NCBI GenBank assembly: GCA_905397405.1
Contig: CAJPVJ010000029.1
Coordinates: 1 to 62,296 of the forward strand
Reading direction: 5' to 3'
Origin: Oppiella nova
Lineage: Eukaryota; Arthropoda; Arachnida; Sarcoptiformes; Oppiidae
Length of the DNA: 62,296 nucleotides
The translations under genes were made by a program, and so were the position numbers. Position 1 is the stretch's first letter, and each line of letters opens with the position of its first letter. The notes beneath the pieces were generated by a model, which saw only the letters and a list, made by a program, of their open reading frames with translations, searched no databases and was not told the DNA's origin. This document shows positions 41,153 through 50,679 of this stretch, one piece after another.

Positions 41153-41441
41153 TTCACTGTCCTTTTAAAACTAATATTTGGCTAAGTAATGGACCAGTAA
41201 AATTAATAGGCCTAGTAAATTGGTCATCACCTTTTGTAACTCTATTATTAAAGAACGAGAGATACACCCCGATGACTCCAAAATTACATTTTTGTCATTT
41301 TAAAGATTGAAAACTCACAAGTGCTAAACTGACTTTGTTGAATAAAAATGGCCATCTAATAAACAGATAATAGAAAATTTTATTGTAATTATGATGTGCT
41401 TTATAAATTAAAAATTATGTCTATGCATGAAGGAGGTTTTT

Positions 41442-43808
41442 ATGGACCATCATAATCATGAGGCGAAAAATTTAGATAATTCACTTACTGATCCAGTCTG
41501 TGGTATGGCTGTGACCAAAGCATCAAAATTTCATGAAAGGCTAAATGGTAAAACTTATTTTTTTTGTAGTGAAAAGTGTCAAATACGATTTAATACCAAG
41601 CCCGAGTTGTATCTTACTAAGCAAGATGAAACAAAAATATTAAAAGACTCTCATAAGAAAACAGATTCAAGATTAATAGAATCTGTTCAGCAGTCTGAAG
41701 TAAAAGCAGCAACTATCTATACTTGCCCAATGCATCCTGAGATTAGACAGGACCATTCAGGAGATTGCCCTATCTGTGGTATGTCTTTAGAGCCTTTACT
41801 TCCTGATCTAGATGAAGCAGATGAAAATCATGAACTTAAAGATTTTAAGCGAAGATTTTGGTGGACCTTACCTCTGACGATTATCATCGTATTTCTAGCA
41901 ATGTTTGGTCATCAGTTGAATTGGTTTGAGATGGAGGTGCAAAGTTGGATTGAACTTGTACTAACTTTACCAATTGTTTTTTGGGCAGGAAGGCCATTCT
42001 TTGTTAGATGTTGGCAGTCAATTCTTAATCGGAGTCCAAATATGTGGACCTTGATTGGAATTGGGACTGGAGCAGCCTTTATATATAGCCTTGTTGGAAC
42101 AATAGCACCTCAAGTTTTCCCCGACTCATTTGTATCTATGGGGCGAGTTGCTGTGTATTTTGAAGCGACAGCAGCGATTATTTCTCTAACATTGTTAGGC
42201 CAAGTGCTAGAGTTAAAAGCACGGTCCCAAACTTCAGCAGCAATTAAATCCCTACTTGGATTGGCTCCTAAAACAGCAAGAAAAATCAGTGCTGATGGTG
42301 TGGAGGAAGATATTCTGCTATCTCATGTGCATGTAGGCGATTTATTGAGGATACGTCCGGGTGAAAAGGTCCCTGTTGATGGAATCATTACAGAAGGTTC
42401 AAGCTCTGTAGATGAGTCAATGCTGACTGGAGAACCAGTGCCTGTTACAAAACGCGTGGGTGATCAGGTCATTGGTGCAACAATGAATATGAATGGATCA
42501 TTGGTGATGCGATCAGAAAAAGTTGGATCATCAACCGTGCTTTCTCAAATCGTACAAATGGTCGCTCAGGCTCAGCGTTCTAAAGCACCAATGCAACGGA
42601 TGGCAGATCATGTTGCAGGGCGATTTGTCATGGGGGTTATTGGTATTGCTGTTCTAACTTTTTTGGGTTGGGGGATATTTGGACCTGAACCTAGTTGGGT
42701 CTATGGATTAATCAATGCAGTAGCAGTCTTAATCATCGCATGTCCATGTGCTTTAGGATTAGCTACCCCCATGTCAATTATGGTAGCAACGGGGCGAGGT
42801 GCGTCAAATGGGGTACTTTTCCGTGATGCTACTGCAATTGAAAATCTGCGTAAGATTGATACGTTAATTATTGATAAAACAGGTACTTTGACAGAAGGAC
42901 AACCATCATTTAATAAAGTAATTGCGGTTTCAGGATATGAAAATAATGATGTCCTTCGTTTAGCTGCCAGTTTAGATCAGGGAAGTGAGCATCCTTTAGC
43001 TAATGCAATTGTACGTGCTGCCCGTGAGCGTAATTTTACGTTAAGTAAACCTACTACCTTTGAATCAGGCTCAGGTATTGGAGTCAAGGGAGAGATAAAC
43101 GGGCAACAATTAGCTCTAGGTAATACAGCATTGATGGAGCAACTTGGAATATCTGTTAGTGCGCTCATTCTACAAGCAGAGGAATTAAGAGCAGAAGGTG
43201 CTAGTGTCATGCATTTGGCAGTTGATGGAAAACTTATAGGTCTATTGGCTGTCTCTGATCCAATTAAAGCAAGTACTCCTGAAGCTCTTCTTTCATTGAA
43301 AAATTCTGGTTTAAGAATCATCATGGCAACAGGCGACGGTTTAACAACAGCAAAATCAGTTGGTGCTAAATTAGGTATCAATGAAGTCTATGGTGAGGTT
43401 AAGCCAGCTGATAAGTTGGAGTTGGTCAATAAATTGCAAAAAGAAGGGAAAATTGTTGCTATGGCAGGTGATGGAATAAATGATGCACCAGCCTTAGCTC
43501 AGGCTGATGTTGGAATTGCAATGGGGACGGGAACTGATGTAGCAATGAATAGTGCTCAAGTTACCTTAGTAAAAGGTGATTTACGCGGCATAGAAATTGC
43601 TCGTTCCCTGTCAGAAGCGACTGTTAAAAATATGAAGCAAAATCTAATGTTTGCTTTCCTTTATAATGCATTAGGTATTCCTTTGGCCGCTGGTGTGCTG
43701 TATCCGTTTACTGGATGGCTGCTTTCTCCTATGATTGCAGCATTAGCAATGAGCTTAAGTTCTGCATCGGTGATTGGCAATGCCTTACGATTACGTCATC
43801 AAAACTAA
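41442..43808 (+). CDS. copB: Copper-exporting P1B-type ATPase with YHS and HMBD domains
   Basis: 788 residues. I choose ATG 41442 because AGGAGG (41431-41436) lies just upstream; 41427 would overlap it. Domains: YHS domain with D-P-V-C-G-M and F-F-C-S-E-K-C (about 15-60), heavy-metal-binding domain Y-T-C-P-M-H-P-E...C-P-I-C-G-M near residue 92, membrane helices, C434-P-C436 metal site, Asp478 in D-K-T-G-T, and G-D-G-I-N-D-A-P. The C-P-C with H-M-B-D/YHS architecture fits a Cu or Ag exporter. The gene name (copA or copB) is uncertain. It ends at a 12-bp hairpin. Confidence 0.92.
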   Translation: MDHHNHEAKNLDNSLTDPVCGMAVTKASKFHERLNGKTYFFCSEKCQIRFNTKPELYLTKQDETKILKDSHKKTDSRLIESVQQSEVKAATIYTCPMHPEIRQDHSGDCPICGMSLEPLLPDLDEADENHELKDFKRRFWWTLPLTIIIVFLAMFGHQLNWFEMEVQSWIELVLTLPIVFWAGRPFFVRCWQSILNRSPNMWTLIGIGTGAAFIYSLVGTIAPQVFPDSFVSMGRVAVYFEATAAIISLTLLGQVLELKARSQTSAAIKSLLGLAPKTARKISADGVEEDILLSHVHVGDLLRIRPGEKVPVDGIITEGSSSVDESMLTGEPVPVTKRVGDQVIGATMNMNGSLVMRSEKVGSSTVLSQIVQMVAQAQRSKAPMQRMADHVAGRFVMGVIGIAVLTFLGWGIFGPEPSWVYGLINAVAVLIIACPCALGLATPMSIMVATGRGASNGVLFRDATAIENLRKIDTLIIDKTGTLTEGQPSFNKVIAVSGYENNDVLRLAASLDQGSEHPLANAIVRAARERNFTLSKPTTFESGSGIGVKGEINGQQLALGNTALMEQLGISVSALILQAEELRAEGASVMHLAVDGKLIGLLAVSDPIKASTPEALLSLKNSGLRIIMATGDGLTTAKSVGAKLGINEVYGEVKPADKLELVNKLQKEGKIVAMAGDGINDAPALAQADVGIAMGTGTDVAMNSAQVTLVKGDLRGIEIARSLSEATVKNMKQNLMFAFLYNALGIPLAAGVLYPFTGWLLSPMIAALAMSLSSASVIGNALRLRHQN

Positions 43809-43820
43809 TCACGGCTGACT

Positions 43821-43852
43821 AGACTACTCATTAGCATAAGTTAATGAGTAGT
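43821..43852. terminator. Hairpin between copper ATPase and sensor kinase genes
   Basis: GACTACTCATTA (43821-43832) pairs with TAATGAGTAGTC (43841-43852) around 8 bases, between convergent genes. It lacks a strong T-run on either side, so termination may be partial. Confidence 0.6.
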
Positions 43853-43888
43853 CAGTATTTGAAAGAGTGTTTGATAGTCGAGATATCA

Positions 43889-45064
43889 TTAATTTTTAAA
43901 GACAATTTTAAAAATAATACGCCCTTCTTCATAAGTAGCTTGAATTGTAGCTCCATGTACATCAAAAATAGACTTAGTAATTGCTAGACCTAAACCAGTA
44001 CCTTCTTCGACTCTTTGTCTGGATGCATCTGTTCTATAAAAACGGTCAAATAATCGACTTAATTGTTCTGATGACAAAGGTGAACTTTCATTTTCAATGG
44101 AAAATAAGGTTGTATCGATGTTCTGTTGACATTTGATTTTGATACTCGAATTTGATTTACCATATTTGATTGCATTTGATAATAAATTACTCAGTGCGCG
44201 ACGTAACATGGAAGGATCTCCTTGCACATAACCTAGACCAGTTTGTTCTAAAGTCATTTTTTTCTCAGAAGCAATAGCATCATAAAAGTCAAATAAAGCT
44301 GAAATTTCCTTTACTAAATCAATTTTTTGTAAGTTCGGTAAATGCAAACCGTGCTCGGCCTTCGCAAGGAATAACATATCGGAAACCATTCGGGCTAAAC
44401 GTTCAAACTCTTCTAAGTTAGAAAAGAGAACTTCCTGATAAGTATTGATATCACGATTACGGGATAAACATACTTGGGTTTGAGTCATCAGATTATTAAT
44501 AGGTGTGCGAATTTCATGAGCAAGATCAGATGAAAAATCTGATAATTTCTCTACAGCAGATTCCAATCTATCTAGCATATCGTTAAAAGCTATAGCTAAG
44601 GATCTAAGCTCTGTTGGCGTGTTATCGACGTCTAAGCGTTCAGAAAGATGTTGAGCTGAGATACCTTCTGCAACTTTTGCCATTTTTTGAACTGGGCGTA
44701 GCCCGCGCCATGCTGCGAACCATCCTAAGAACATTAAACAAACTGTACCTACAAAGCCAATATATAAAAGCTGGCGTCTAAAGTCATTTAAGAAATGTAG
44801 ATGCTCAGATGTATCGATTCCAACTATAATTTGGGCTGATGGTATTGAATTATTACGATCAAAAGACTTTTTATAAACTAAGCCACGATAGGTTTTATTT
44901 TGAATTCTCCATTCAATCCATGGATTTTGATTTGATTTGATGAGTGCTTGGGCATTAATAACAGAAGGTGCTGAGCTAAAAATAACTTGACCAGTTGGAC
45001 GTTCAATTTGGATGATCAGATCGTGATGTCCAACCAAGGCATCTTTCAAATATAAATTTAACTC
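43889..45064 (-). pseudogene. Heavy-metal sensor histidine kinase lacking its N-terminus
   Basis: Resembles CusS/CopS-type kinases. The open frame keeps part of the periplasmic sensor domain, a second membrane helix (about 94-114), HAMP, the phosphorylated His in D-L-A-H-E-I-R-T-P (residue 178 counting from the TTG at 45049), and the ATPase domain ending in T-G-L-G-L-A-I-T-K-S. The first membrane helix and start are missing: the frame runs upstream into an integrase fragment at about 45065. About 70-80 residues are lost, and no response regulator is adjacent. A truncated protein from TTG 45049 might be made but would not sense normally. Confidence 0.8.
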
Positions 45065-45065
45065 G

Positions 45066-45425
45066 ATAATGGAACACGATGCTCCTTTTCAGCTTTCATT
45101 CGTTCTTTCGGAATAATCCAAACCTTGGTTTCAAAATCAATTTCTTGCCAAGTTGCTCCAAAGATTTCACCAGAACGACATGCCGTTAAAATTGCAAATT
45201 TCAGTGCTTTTGGAGAAATACCTTCTTTCTGGCGCAGGTGCTGAACAAATTCTGCTACCTGATCATAGGGTAAAGAAGGGTGAGGGCGAGATATCTGTTT
45301 TAAATGACCTAGAATAGGCTCAAGATTACCTTCCCATTCGGCAGGGTTATTACCTCCAAAATATTCAATGGCTTTAGCACAATCAAAAATGGTTTCTATA
45401 CGGCTACGAAGTCGCTTATGGTAGT
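45066..45425 (-). pseudogene. Tyrosine-integrase fragment
   Basis: It aligns throughout with the broken integrase at about 26004-26360, same strand, differing at scattered positions. It keeps the catalytic A-C-R-S-G-E box but neither the start nor the end of the gene. Its left edge is fused to the sensor-kinase gene and its right edge stops in unrelated DNA. It shows that a relative of the first integrase once sat at this end of the island, 730 bases from the right att repeat. Confidence 0.88.
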
Positions 45426-45592
45426 ATTAATTAAATTTACGAAAATAGACCGTCCTCACACTCAAGTTGCACCATAAATTTGAGTATATTAGGTTAGCTT
45501 TAACCTTAAAATCTTTGTGAAACAGAACAGTATGTATGTGGGTGAAGAAAATTTATTGTGGATATATTGTGATTTAAGAAAGGTAAATTATT

Positions 45593-45921
45593 ATGATAAC
45601 TGTTTTTTCTATATCGGTAATTACTGTGTTTTTTTCTGCTATTATTGCTTTATATAGTTCTAATAAGCTTGGTCTGATTTTTGAAAAAAAATAAGTAAAC
45701 ATGAAAATTTAAGTAAAGCGAATAAAGCTCTATTACTTCTTCTTTTTAAGATATTTGTGTTTTTTCTTGTTGGTAATTTTTTTGCTTACATGGTTGGAAA
45801 AATTTATACAAAAAATTTAGAACCTTATCAAAGTCAAATTTTTATGAATACTTATATTATAACGTGTCTATTATTATTTGTTTTTTATTCATTGAGAGGA
45901 CGAGATTTAAGTGGAAAATAA
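45593..45921 (+). pseudogene. Small two- or three-span membrane protein with a frameshift
   Basis: An ATG at 45593 (AAGG upstream) opens a hydrophobic segment, but the frame stops at TAA after the A-run 45684-45691. In the next frame the sequence continues with further hydrophobic segments to TAA at 45919-45921. One missing base in the A-run explains both halves. The product would be about 108 residues with three hydrophobic helices; family unknown. Confidence 0.55.
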
Positions 45922-46154
45922 ATTTAAAAAACTATTAAGCCTCTTTTCGTAAATCAAAAAACACTCGCACGAGGAGTTCGAAAACAGGTTTGCTACAAAA
46001 CAGTAATCGAACTCTAAGTTGATAAGTATATGTGCTGTGGTGTTGAAACAACTAGAAACAAAGAAAACGGAGTGTAGTAAAAATAGTAGTAATATAATTG
46101 AAATATTTTAATTGATACCTTATAAAACAATAACTTAATGTTTTAATGTGACTG

Positions 46155-46176
46155 TCACCGCTTCCGCCAAATATCT
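46155..46176 (+). repeat. attR: right 22-bp direct repeat
   Basis: Identical to 18566-18587, the tRNA-Ser 3' end plus seven bases, while flanks differ. No tRNA body precedes it, so it is the displaced target remnant that marks the right end of the island. Confidence 0.9.
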
Positions 46177-46177
46177 T

Positions 46178-46215
46178 AAAGGGAATCAAATGAATAGTTT
46201 GATTCCCTTTTTCTT
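46178..46215 (+). terminator. Probable original tRNA-Ser terminator
   Basis: AAAGGGAATCAAA (46178-46190) pairs with TTTGATTCCCTTT (46198-46210), loop of 7, followed by T-rich DNA. Directly after attR, so it is most simply the tRNA gene's own terminator before island insertion. Confidence 0.85.
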
Positions 46216-46383
46216 TGGCACAATTTTGGTGTCATTCGAAATTTTAGCTGATGATCATTCAAGTCCATTGACGACGCTACGCAACATTTGGCTGCTATTG
46301 TATTGATCGCGATCTCAGCGAATAGCGGCATCCAGAGCCGTTCCAAACTGGACAAAATATTTTTCCATAGATTTTAGCCGCAG

Positions 46384-46442
46384 GCTTATTCATATAAGAA
46401 TCATATTGCTGAATAAGCCTAGAGATAGGTTTGTGCAACAAA
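46384..46442 (-). mobile_element. Terminal fragment of an IS5-family element
   Basis: AGGCTTATTCAT (start codon region of the transposase) and AGAGATAGGTTTGTGCAACA match the right end of the IS at 29171-30210. The last bases read AAACCG rather than AAGCC. Everything else of the element is gone; the DNA to the left (46240-46383) is unassigned. Confidence 0.75.
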
Positions 46443-46449
46443 ACCGTTT

Positions 46450-47256
46450 CTAAGCAAAATGCTGCTTTAAAAAGGGTATTACGCATTCTGAATATTGTTC
46501 AGGGAAATCTCGGTAAATATAAGTATGTTCTGCATCCGCGAAGATTTTAATTTCTACTTTTGTTACATGGTCGAGCCCTACTTTGAGCCGGTGGCCAAAC
46601 TCGGGTGGGGTATAAATATCTTTTTCTCCATACATTAATAAGATGGGTGGTTGATATTTTACCTGTGTAGATTTTGCTAACGGATTGAGTTCCTGATTAA
46701 GCTTAGGTAGCAGTGTATTTGATACTTTGAGCATTGCATGAGCGACTGGATAATGTTTCCAAAACTCTGGTAATGTCGGAAATGCGCCTTCAAATACTGC
46801 AATTTTATAAGGGTGTCCATCTTTTGCTAATGAGCATAGTCCCCAAGCTGCACCAAATGACGCACCAATTAAACCTACATTTAATTCGGGTGTTCGCTTT
46901 TGAGCATATATCCCTGCATGATATACATCATTGGGATAGTCAAATGAGAATCCTTCACTTTCTCCAAAGCCATTAGCATCATAAATAAGTACGTTATAGC
47001 CATTTTTTAAAAATAGATCCGCATGTCCGTAACGGAGCCAAAATGCTTTAGCCGCTTTTCCCATTGGATGAGCAAGTACTAAAGTTGCTTTTGCCGCTGG
47101 TGCACTTTTCCAATAACCAGCGAGTGTTTGCTGGTCAGTTAAGGGAATAGTGACAGCCTCCCAGTCTTCTTTAGAAATAGCTTGAGGCCAAATCCAAGGT
47201 ACTTCGAATCTTCCAAAAAATGGCTTTCGTAGAATTTGGTGAGCAATTTTTTTCAT
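46450..47256 (-). CDS. Alpha/beta hydrolase
   Basis: 268 residues if the Met at 47256 (M-K-K-I-A-H-Q) is used; the open frame extends to an ATG at 47325, but that extra piece looks non-homologous. Seen: the oxyanion strand V-L-A-H-P-M-G near residue 62, the nucleophile elbow G-A-S-F-G-A (variant of G-x-S-x-G) near residue 132, Asp in G-E-K-D-I-Y and a late His in A-D-A-E-H-T-Y. Serine-hydrolase fold, cytosolic, substrate unknown. It lies just outside the island. Confidence 0.85.
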   Translation of the reverse strand: MKKIAHQILRKPFFGRFEVPWIWPQAISKEDWEAVTIPLTDQQTLAGYWKSAPAAKATLVLAHPMGKAAKAFWLRYGHADLFLKNGYNVLIYDANGFGESEGFSFDYPNDVYHAGIYAQKRTPELNVGLIGASFGAAWGLCSLAKDGHPYKIAVFEGAFPTLPEFWKHYPVAHAMLKVSNTLLPKLNQELNPLAKSTQVKYQPPILLMYGEKDIYTPPEFGHRLKVGLDHVTKVEIKIFADAEHTYIYRDFPEQYSECVIPFLKQHFA

Positions 47257-47658
47257 TTTGGTTATCCAATATTTTTCAAAGTTTATAATATCCAATAAAG
47301 TTCCTTTTTGGAACTTGTATTTCAAAATGTATTACTTATTGATTTTCTTTATGGAAATTGGGTATAGCTCATATTTTAATCATCTTAATGATACATCGGA
47401 CAAACATGACGAATACGTTGAAATCAAGAAATGGAATAAATCAATTATCATTTATTTTTTAGTTACATATAGATCGCAATACCCATAATTCGAGTTAATA
47501 AGCCAAATTACTGAAAATAGATCCTGCAACAAAAAAATTGTCGTGTTTTAAAAGTCCAAGTAGTGTTTCTGGCATACTGTTGTTTTACCTTTATGCAGAT
47601 TAATAAAGGCAAAATCATCATTTGCGGTGTGAACCAGTAAATTATGTTTTTGTTAGTG
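47257..47658. other. Gene-free gap
   Basis: About 400 AT-rich bases between two minus-strand genes. Short frames on both strands have poor start sites and unusual composition. No terminator or repeat was clear. Confidence 0.45.
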
Positions 47659-48195
47659 CTAGTATCCGAGACTACAACCAGAATATACAATACGACAAGG
47701 TTGTAAATTTTCACTTAAACAAAACACTAATGCACCTTTTTTAGCCCCATCCTCTGAAAAATCAAGTAAAATTTTTGATTTTTGACCATCATTAATTGGA
47801 TCAGCTATAGCAACACAGCGATTAGAATATGTTTTAGATACTTCACATTTTTGTCCGCCATCCTGTTGACACGCTTTTAATGCTTTTGTTTGTGCCTCAT
47901 CTTTAGATTTAAAATTTCTTGTAAAACCAATTGGACGCCCTTTTAAGCCTTTACTTTTATCTTCTGCAATTGCACCCCATAATGTTTCAATCATAGGGTA
48001 CAAAGTTGGATTTTGATTCGTATATCCACCACTTCCTCCACCTGGAATAGGTGCGCAACCTTGAGCACCTTGCCCACCTATTGGATAATAGCCTGAAGGA
48101 CAATTCCCTTCAGCATGTACATTCTCAATAGTTAAATAAATGATAAGAATAAAGAAAATGGATAAATAAAAAAACTGATTATTTGTCAATGTCAT
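47659..48195 (-). CDS. Exported DUF4189 protein
   Basis: 178 residues. A signal peptide (hydrophobic core then N-V-H-A cleavage) and a Gly/Pro/Cys-rich stretch (C-P-S-G-Y-Y-P-I-G-G-Q-G) precede the DUF4189 domain: W-G-A-I-A near residue 73, Ser/Lys-rich A-x-x-K-A-L-K-A-C, C-E-V, Y-S-N-R-C-V-A-I-A. Paired Cys suggest disulfides in the periplasm. Function unknown. The decayed IS just upstream may have replaced its promoter. Confidence 0.85.
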   Translation of the reverse strand: MTLTNNQFFYLSIFFILIIYLTIENVHAEGNCPSGYYPIGGQGAQGCAPIPGGGSGGYTNQNPTLYPMIETLWGAIAEDKSKGLKGRPIGFTRNFKSKDEAQTKALKACQQDGGQKCEVSKTYSNRCVAIADPINDGQKSKILLDFSEDGAKKGALVFCLSENLQPCRIVYSGCSLGY

Positions 48196-48285
48196 TCATT
48201 AAACTCCTTTAAAATCATGGCTTAATAATAAGAAAAGCTATGAATTATTTTAAATAAATTCTTTATTCTAAAAACTAGCATTTTT

Positions 48286-48866
48286 TCAAAAACAAGGGAA
48301 ATGATTCTTCGGAATACTATTATATTTTCGCAGTATTCTTTTCGCTTGATTCCAAAAATTTTCGATTCCATTAATATGATTTTTCCCATTTGCAAAGCGA
48401 TTAGAACAATTAATTCTATGATGGCAGAACCCCGCATCATCTAGAGCATTGTAACTACGCCATTGATCAGTATAGACGATGCTATCAGGTGTTATTTTCT
48501 TTGCAATTACAGACATTAAGGTACTTGATTTAGTATCTCGAATAACAACGGTATAGGCCACGCCATTACGCTTTAATAATCCAAAAACTATCATTTTATT
48601 CGTGGCACCACGACAAGGCTTACCCTTAGAAGTGCAGCCAAAATAGCTTTCATCTAACTTAATCTCACCATCAAATATTTCGAGAGCTTTTATCTCTAAA
48701 TAATAAGCAATAATTTTACGAATTTTAGTAATGAACAGCGTAGCCGAATTATGATGAATTTCTAATAAATCAGCAGCTGCTCTTGCAGTCAGATCGAGCA
48801 CGAAAATACTCGAAATTTTAATTGAGTTTTCTTGTTTAATTTACAATTGGTTCGCTTTATTTTCAT
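48286..48866 (-). pseudogene. IS1595-type (ISXO2-like) transposase with frameshifts
   Basis: The long open part (48286-48801) holds most of an ISXO2-like DDE transposase: D-E-S-Y-F-G, K-G-K-P-C-R-G-A-T, Y-T-D-Q-W-R-S-Y, N-H-I-N-G-I-E-N-F-W, and K-R-I-L-R-K-Y-N. The N-terminal 18-20 residues lie in another frame from ATG 48866, shifted at the T-run about 48808-48812. The C-terminal end changes frame near 48300. Element ends may be near 48235 and 48897, where AAGCTAT-like inverted ends are seen, but they are poor. A dead element. Confidence 0.75.
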
Positions 48867-48897
48867 AGATTAGCACCTTGTTAATCTAGTATAGCTT

Positions 48898-49252
48898 CTA
48901 ATTTTTTATACCCAACGAAATTTTAATAGGGAACTAAATTGCCTAAAACTAATTGATTGTATATAAAACAAAGTTGTTGCTCTCCTTATTTAAAGAGGAA
49001 AGAAAATATAAAAATAAAAGGTGTAAATATATTTAAAAGATAAATAATTTAATATGATAGGAACGCAAAATCACCCACTATGAATCAAGGTGGCTTAGTA
49101 AAGAATTTTGAAGCATTATCAGCCCTCCTTTTTTAAAGGAGGGTGTTTTATGAATTTTTATCCAATAATTTAGCTTAATTAACTGGCAATACTCACTAGT
49201 AGATACTTTCTTATCAGTTCAAGTTCACTACTATGGGGAGTTTAATTTCAAA
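48898..49252. other. Gap with one hairpin
   Basis: A 9-bp hairpin CCCTCCTTT/AAAGGAGGG (49123-49143) with a 3-base loop, followed by TGTTTTA, is the only structure. It probably ends transcription from the right-hand side poorly, or is a repeat like the one at 62193-62213. No gene seen. Confidence 0.5.
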
Positions 49253-50491
49253 TCATTCAATACGCTGTATTTTACGAGGAGCTGTTTCTTTAATAAAGAA
49301 ACTGATGACTACACCAATACTTGTACCGACTAAGCTCAAATAAAAAATATTTTGAATACCATAACGTTCTGCGACTATTCCCGATAGGACTGGCGCAATA
49401 CCTCCACCAAATATTTCTCCAGCACCGACGACTAAGCCGATTGAAGATGCAACTAAACCCGCGGGCGCAGATTCTGCCGCAATCGGTCCAGAAAGAAGTG
49501 CAATCAATCCTAAACTGAAAAAAGACAAGATAAATAATAAACTGAATAGACCAAGTAACGAAGGTGCTGCATTTGAGAATAAAAGAATAAAGATGGTTGA
49601 GCCAATGAAACTTAAGATTGATGCTGCACGACGGCCAATCCAGTCAGAGAATGATGGGATCAAGAATTGTCCTAAAAAGCCACCAAAACCAATTGCAGAT
49701 ACAATGATTCCCATGTCCTGTACATTCAATTTAAGGTGATTCTCTAGATAAAGTGGTAGCATTGCACTGATGACAAATACACAAGACATTGTGCAAAATA
49801 ATCCAATCATACTGAGTAAAATATTACGGTTTTTTAATACAGCAATCCAATTCACTTTTTCTTGATTCTGAGTTTGTTTCTCTAAAATAAGTAATTGTCC
49901 ACCTTGCGTTTGTTCAGGTTCACGTAAAACAAAAAAGAGAAATACTGCAAGAATAAAACCAGGAATAGCCACGACCCAGAAAACTTCACGCCATGAAGGA
50001 AGAACAAGCATTAATTGCGTCGCAATAATGGGTCCTAATCCTAAACCAAATAAAGCAAATCCACTCTGTTGTAGTCCTTGTAACATTCCTCTACGTGATG
50101 GTTTTGCTGCTACAGCAGTTGCTGCAAAACTGGTCGGACAAAAGGCACCCTCTGAAACACCCATGAGCGCACGTATAAGAATCAAACTAGTTAGCCCCAT
50201 GGCAGCACCAGAAAAGCCAGATGCGAGTGAGAAAACAACCAAAGAAAGAATGAGGATTTTACGATGACCAATTTTATCTGAAAGCCGACCAGCAAAGATT
50301 GCGAAAACACCCCAAGTAACACCTAGAGCACCAAAAATTAAACCGACATCTTGATAGTTTAAAGAAAGATCTTTCATGATGGACGGAAGAAGAGGGGCAA
50401 TGATCCAGCGATCTAATCCGACTAAACCAAATCCGAGTGTGAGTAAAAGTACGATCTTCCATTCGTAAGACGTGTCCCATTGTTTTTGCAT
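49253..50491 (-). CDS. MFS transporter, probably for an aromatic acid or related substrate
   Basis: 412 residues from ATG 50491, which has AAGGAA seven bases upstream; the frame extends to 50617 without a better site. Twelve hydrophobic helices, D-R-W-I-I-A-P in helix 1 and the loop G-R-L-S-D-K-I-G-H-R-K near residue 72; a second G-R-R loop after helix 8. It resembles the ACS/AAHS importers of organic and aromatic acids. It is divergent from the hydroquinone cluster across a region with two inverted repeats and is likely co-regulated with it. Substrate is inference. Confidence 0.88.
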   Translation of the reverse strand: MQKQWDTSYEWKIVLLLTLGFGLVGLDRWIIAPLLPSIMKDLSLNYQDVGLIFGALGVTWGVFAIFAGRLSDKIGHRKILILSLVVFSLASGFSGAAMGLTSLILIRALMGVSEGAFCPTSFAATAVAAKPSRRGMLQGLQQSGFALFGLGLGPIIATQLMLVLPSWREVFWVVAIPGFILAVFLFFVLREPEQTQGGQLLILEKQTQNQEKVNWIAVLKNRNILLSMIGLFCTMSCVFVISAMLPLYLENHLKLNVQDMGIIVSAIGFGGFLGQFLIPSFSDWIGRRAASILSFIGSTIFILLFSNAAPSLLGLFSLLFILSFFSLGLIALLSGPIAAESAPAGLVASSIGLVVGAGEIFGGGIAPVLSGIVAERYGIQNIFYLSLVGTSIGVVISFFIKETAPRKIQRIE

Positions 50492-50521
50492 TTTGTATTC
50501 CTTGTCATTCGCGAAGTGTTT

Positions 50522-50595
50522 AACTCGCGATTCCTGCGAGTTGACAAAAAGTATAATTTGCTTTTTTGGACTTTTTTGTTCGATTAGACCGAACA
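50522..50595. promoter_or_regulatory. Two inverted repeats with 7-base spacers in the divergent promoter region
   Basis: AACTCGC-N7-GCGAGTT (50522-50542) and TGTTCG-N7-CGAACA (50577-50595). Both are perfect, both have the same spacer length, and they lie 54 bases apart centre to centre between the MFS gene and the hydroquinone dioxygenase genes. They are good operator candidates for a dimeric regulator, which is not encoded nearby. Confidence 0.55.
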
Positions 50596-50679
50596 GTCTT
50601 GTCGATAAAACGTCCATTGTTATCGACTGTGGTATGACTTAATTTTTAATTGTGTCATGAGGACGATTGAGGAAATAGG

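Larger units (their letters stand above)
18588..46176. mobile_element. Composite genomic island in tRNA-Ser(UGA)
   Basis: About 27.6 kb between 22-bp direct repeats. It carries one intact integrase (27224-28435), one broken by a stop (25583-26899) and one remnant (about 45066-45425), plus an internal tRNA-end copy at 27040-27053. That pattern suggests at least two tandem integrations. Cargo: a T6SS effector module, broken HEPN-like gene, IS5-family element, flavoenzyme/nitrilase/amidase genes and copper genes. No conjugation or replication genes are seen, so self-transfer is unlikely. Boundaries are from the repeats; history is inference. Confidence 0.85.

Noticed and set aside
18588-46176. 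Integrative conjugative element or prophage
   Set aside because: No relaxase, type IV secretion, phage structural or replication genes are seen; VgrG here is linked to T6SS effector genes, not to a phage tail cluster.
46295-46486. 63-residue minus-strand ORF
   Set aside because: It runs through an IS5-family end and the 3' part of the hydrolase gene; not a gene.
47258-47488. 76-residue ORF antisense to the hydrolase start
   Set aside because: No ribosome-binding site, AT-driven composition, and it lies in a promoter region.
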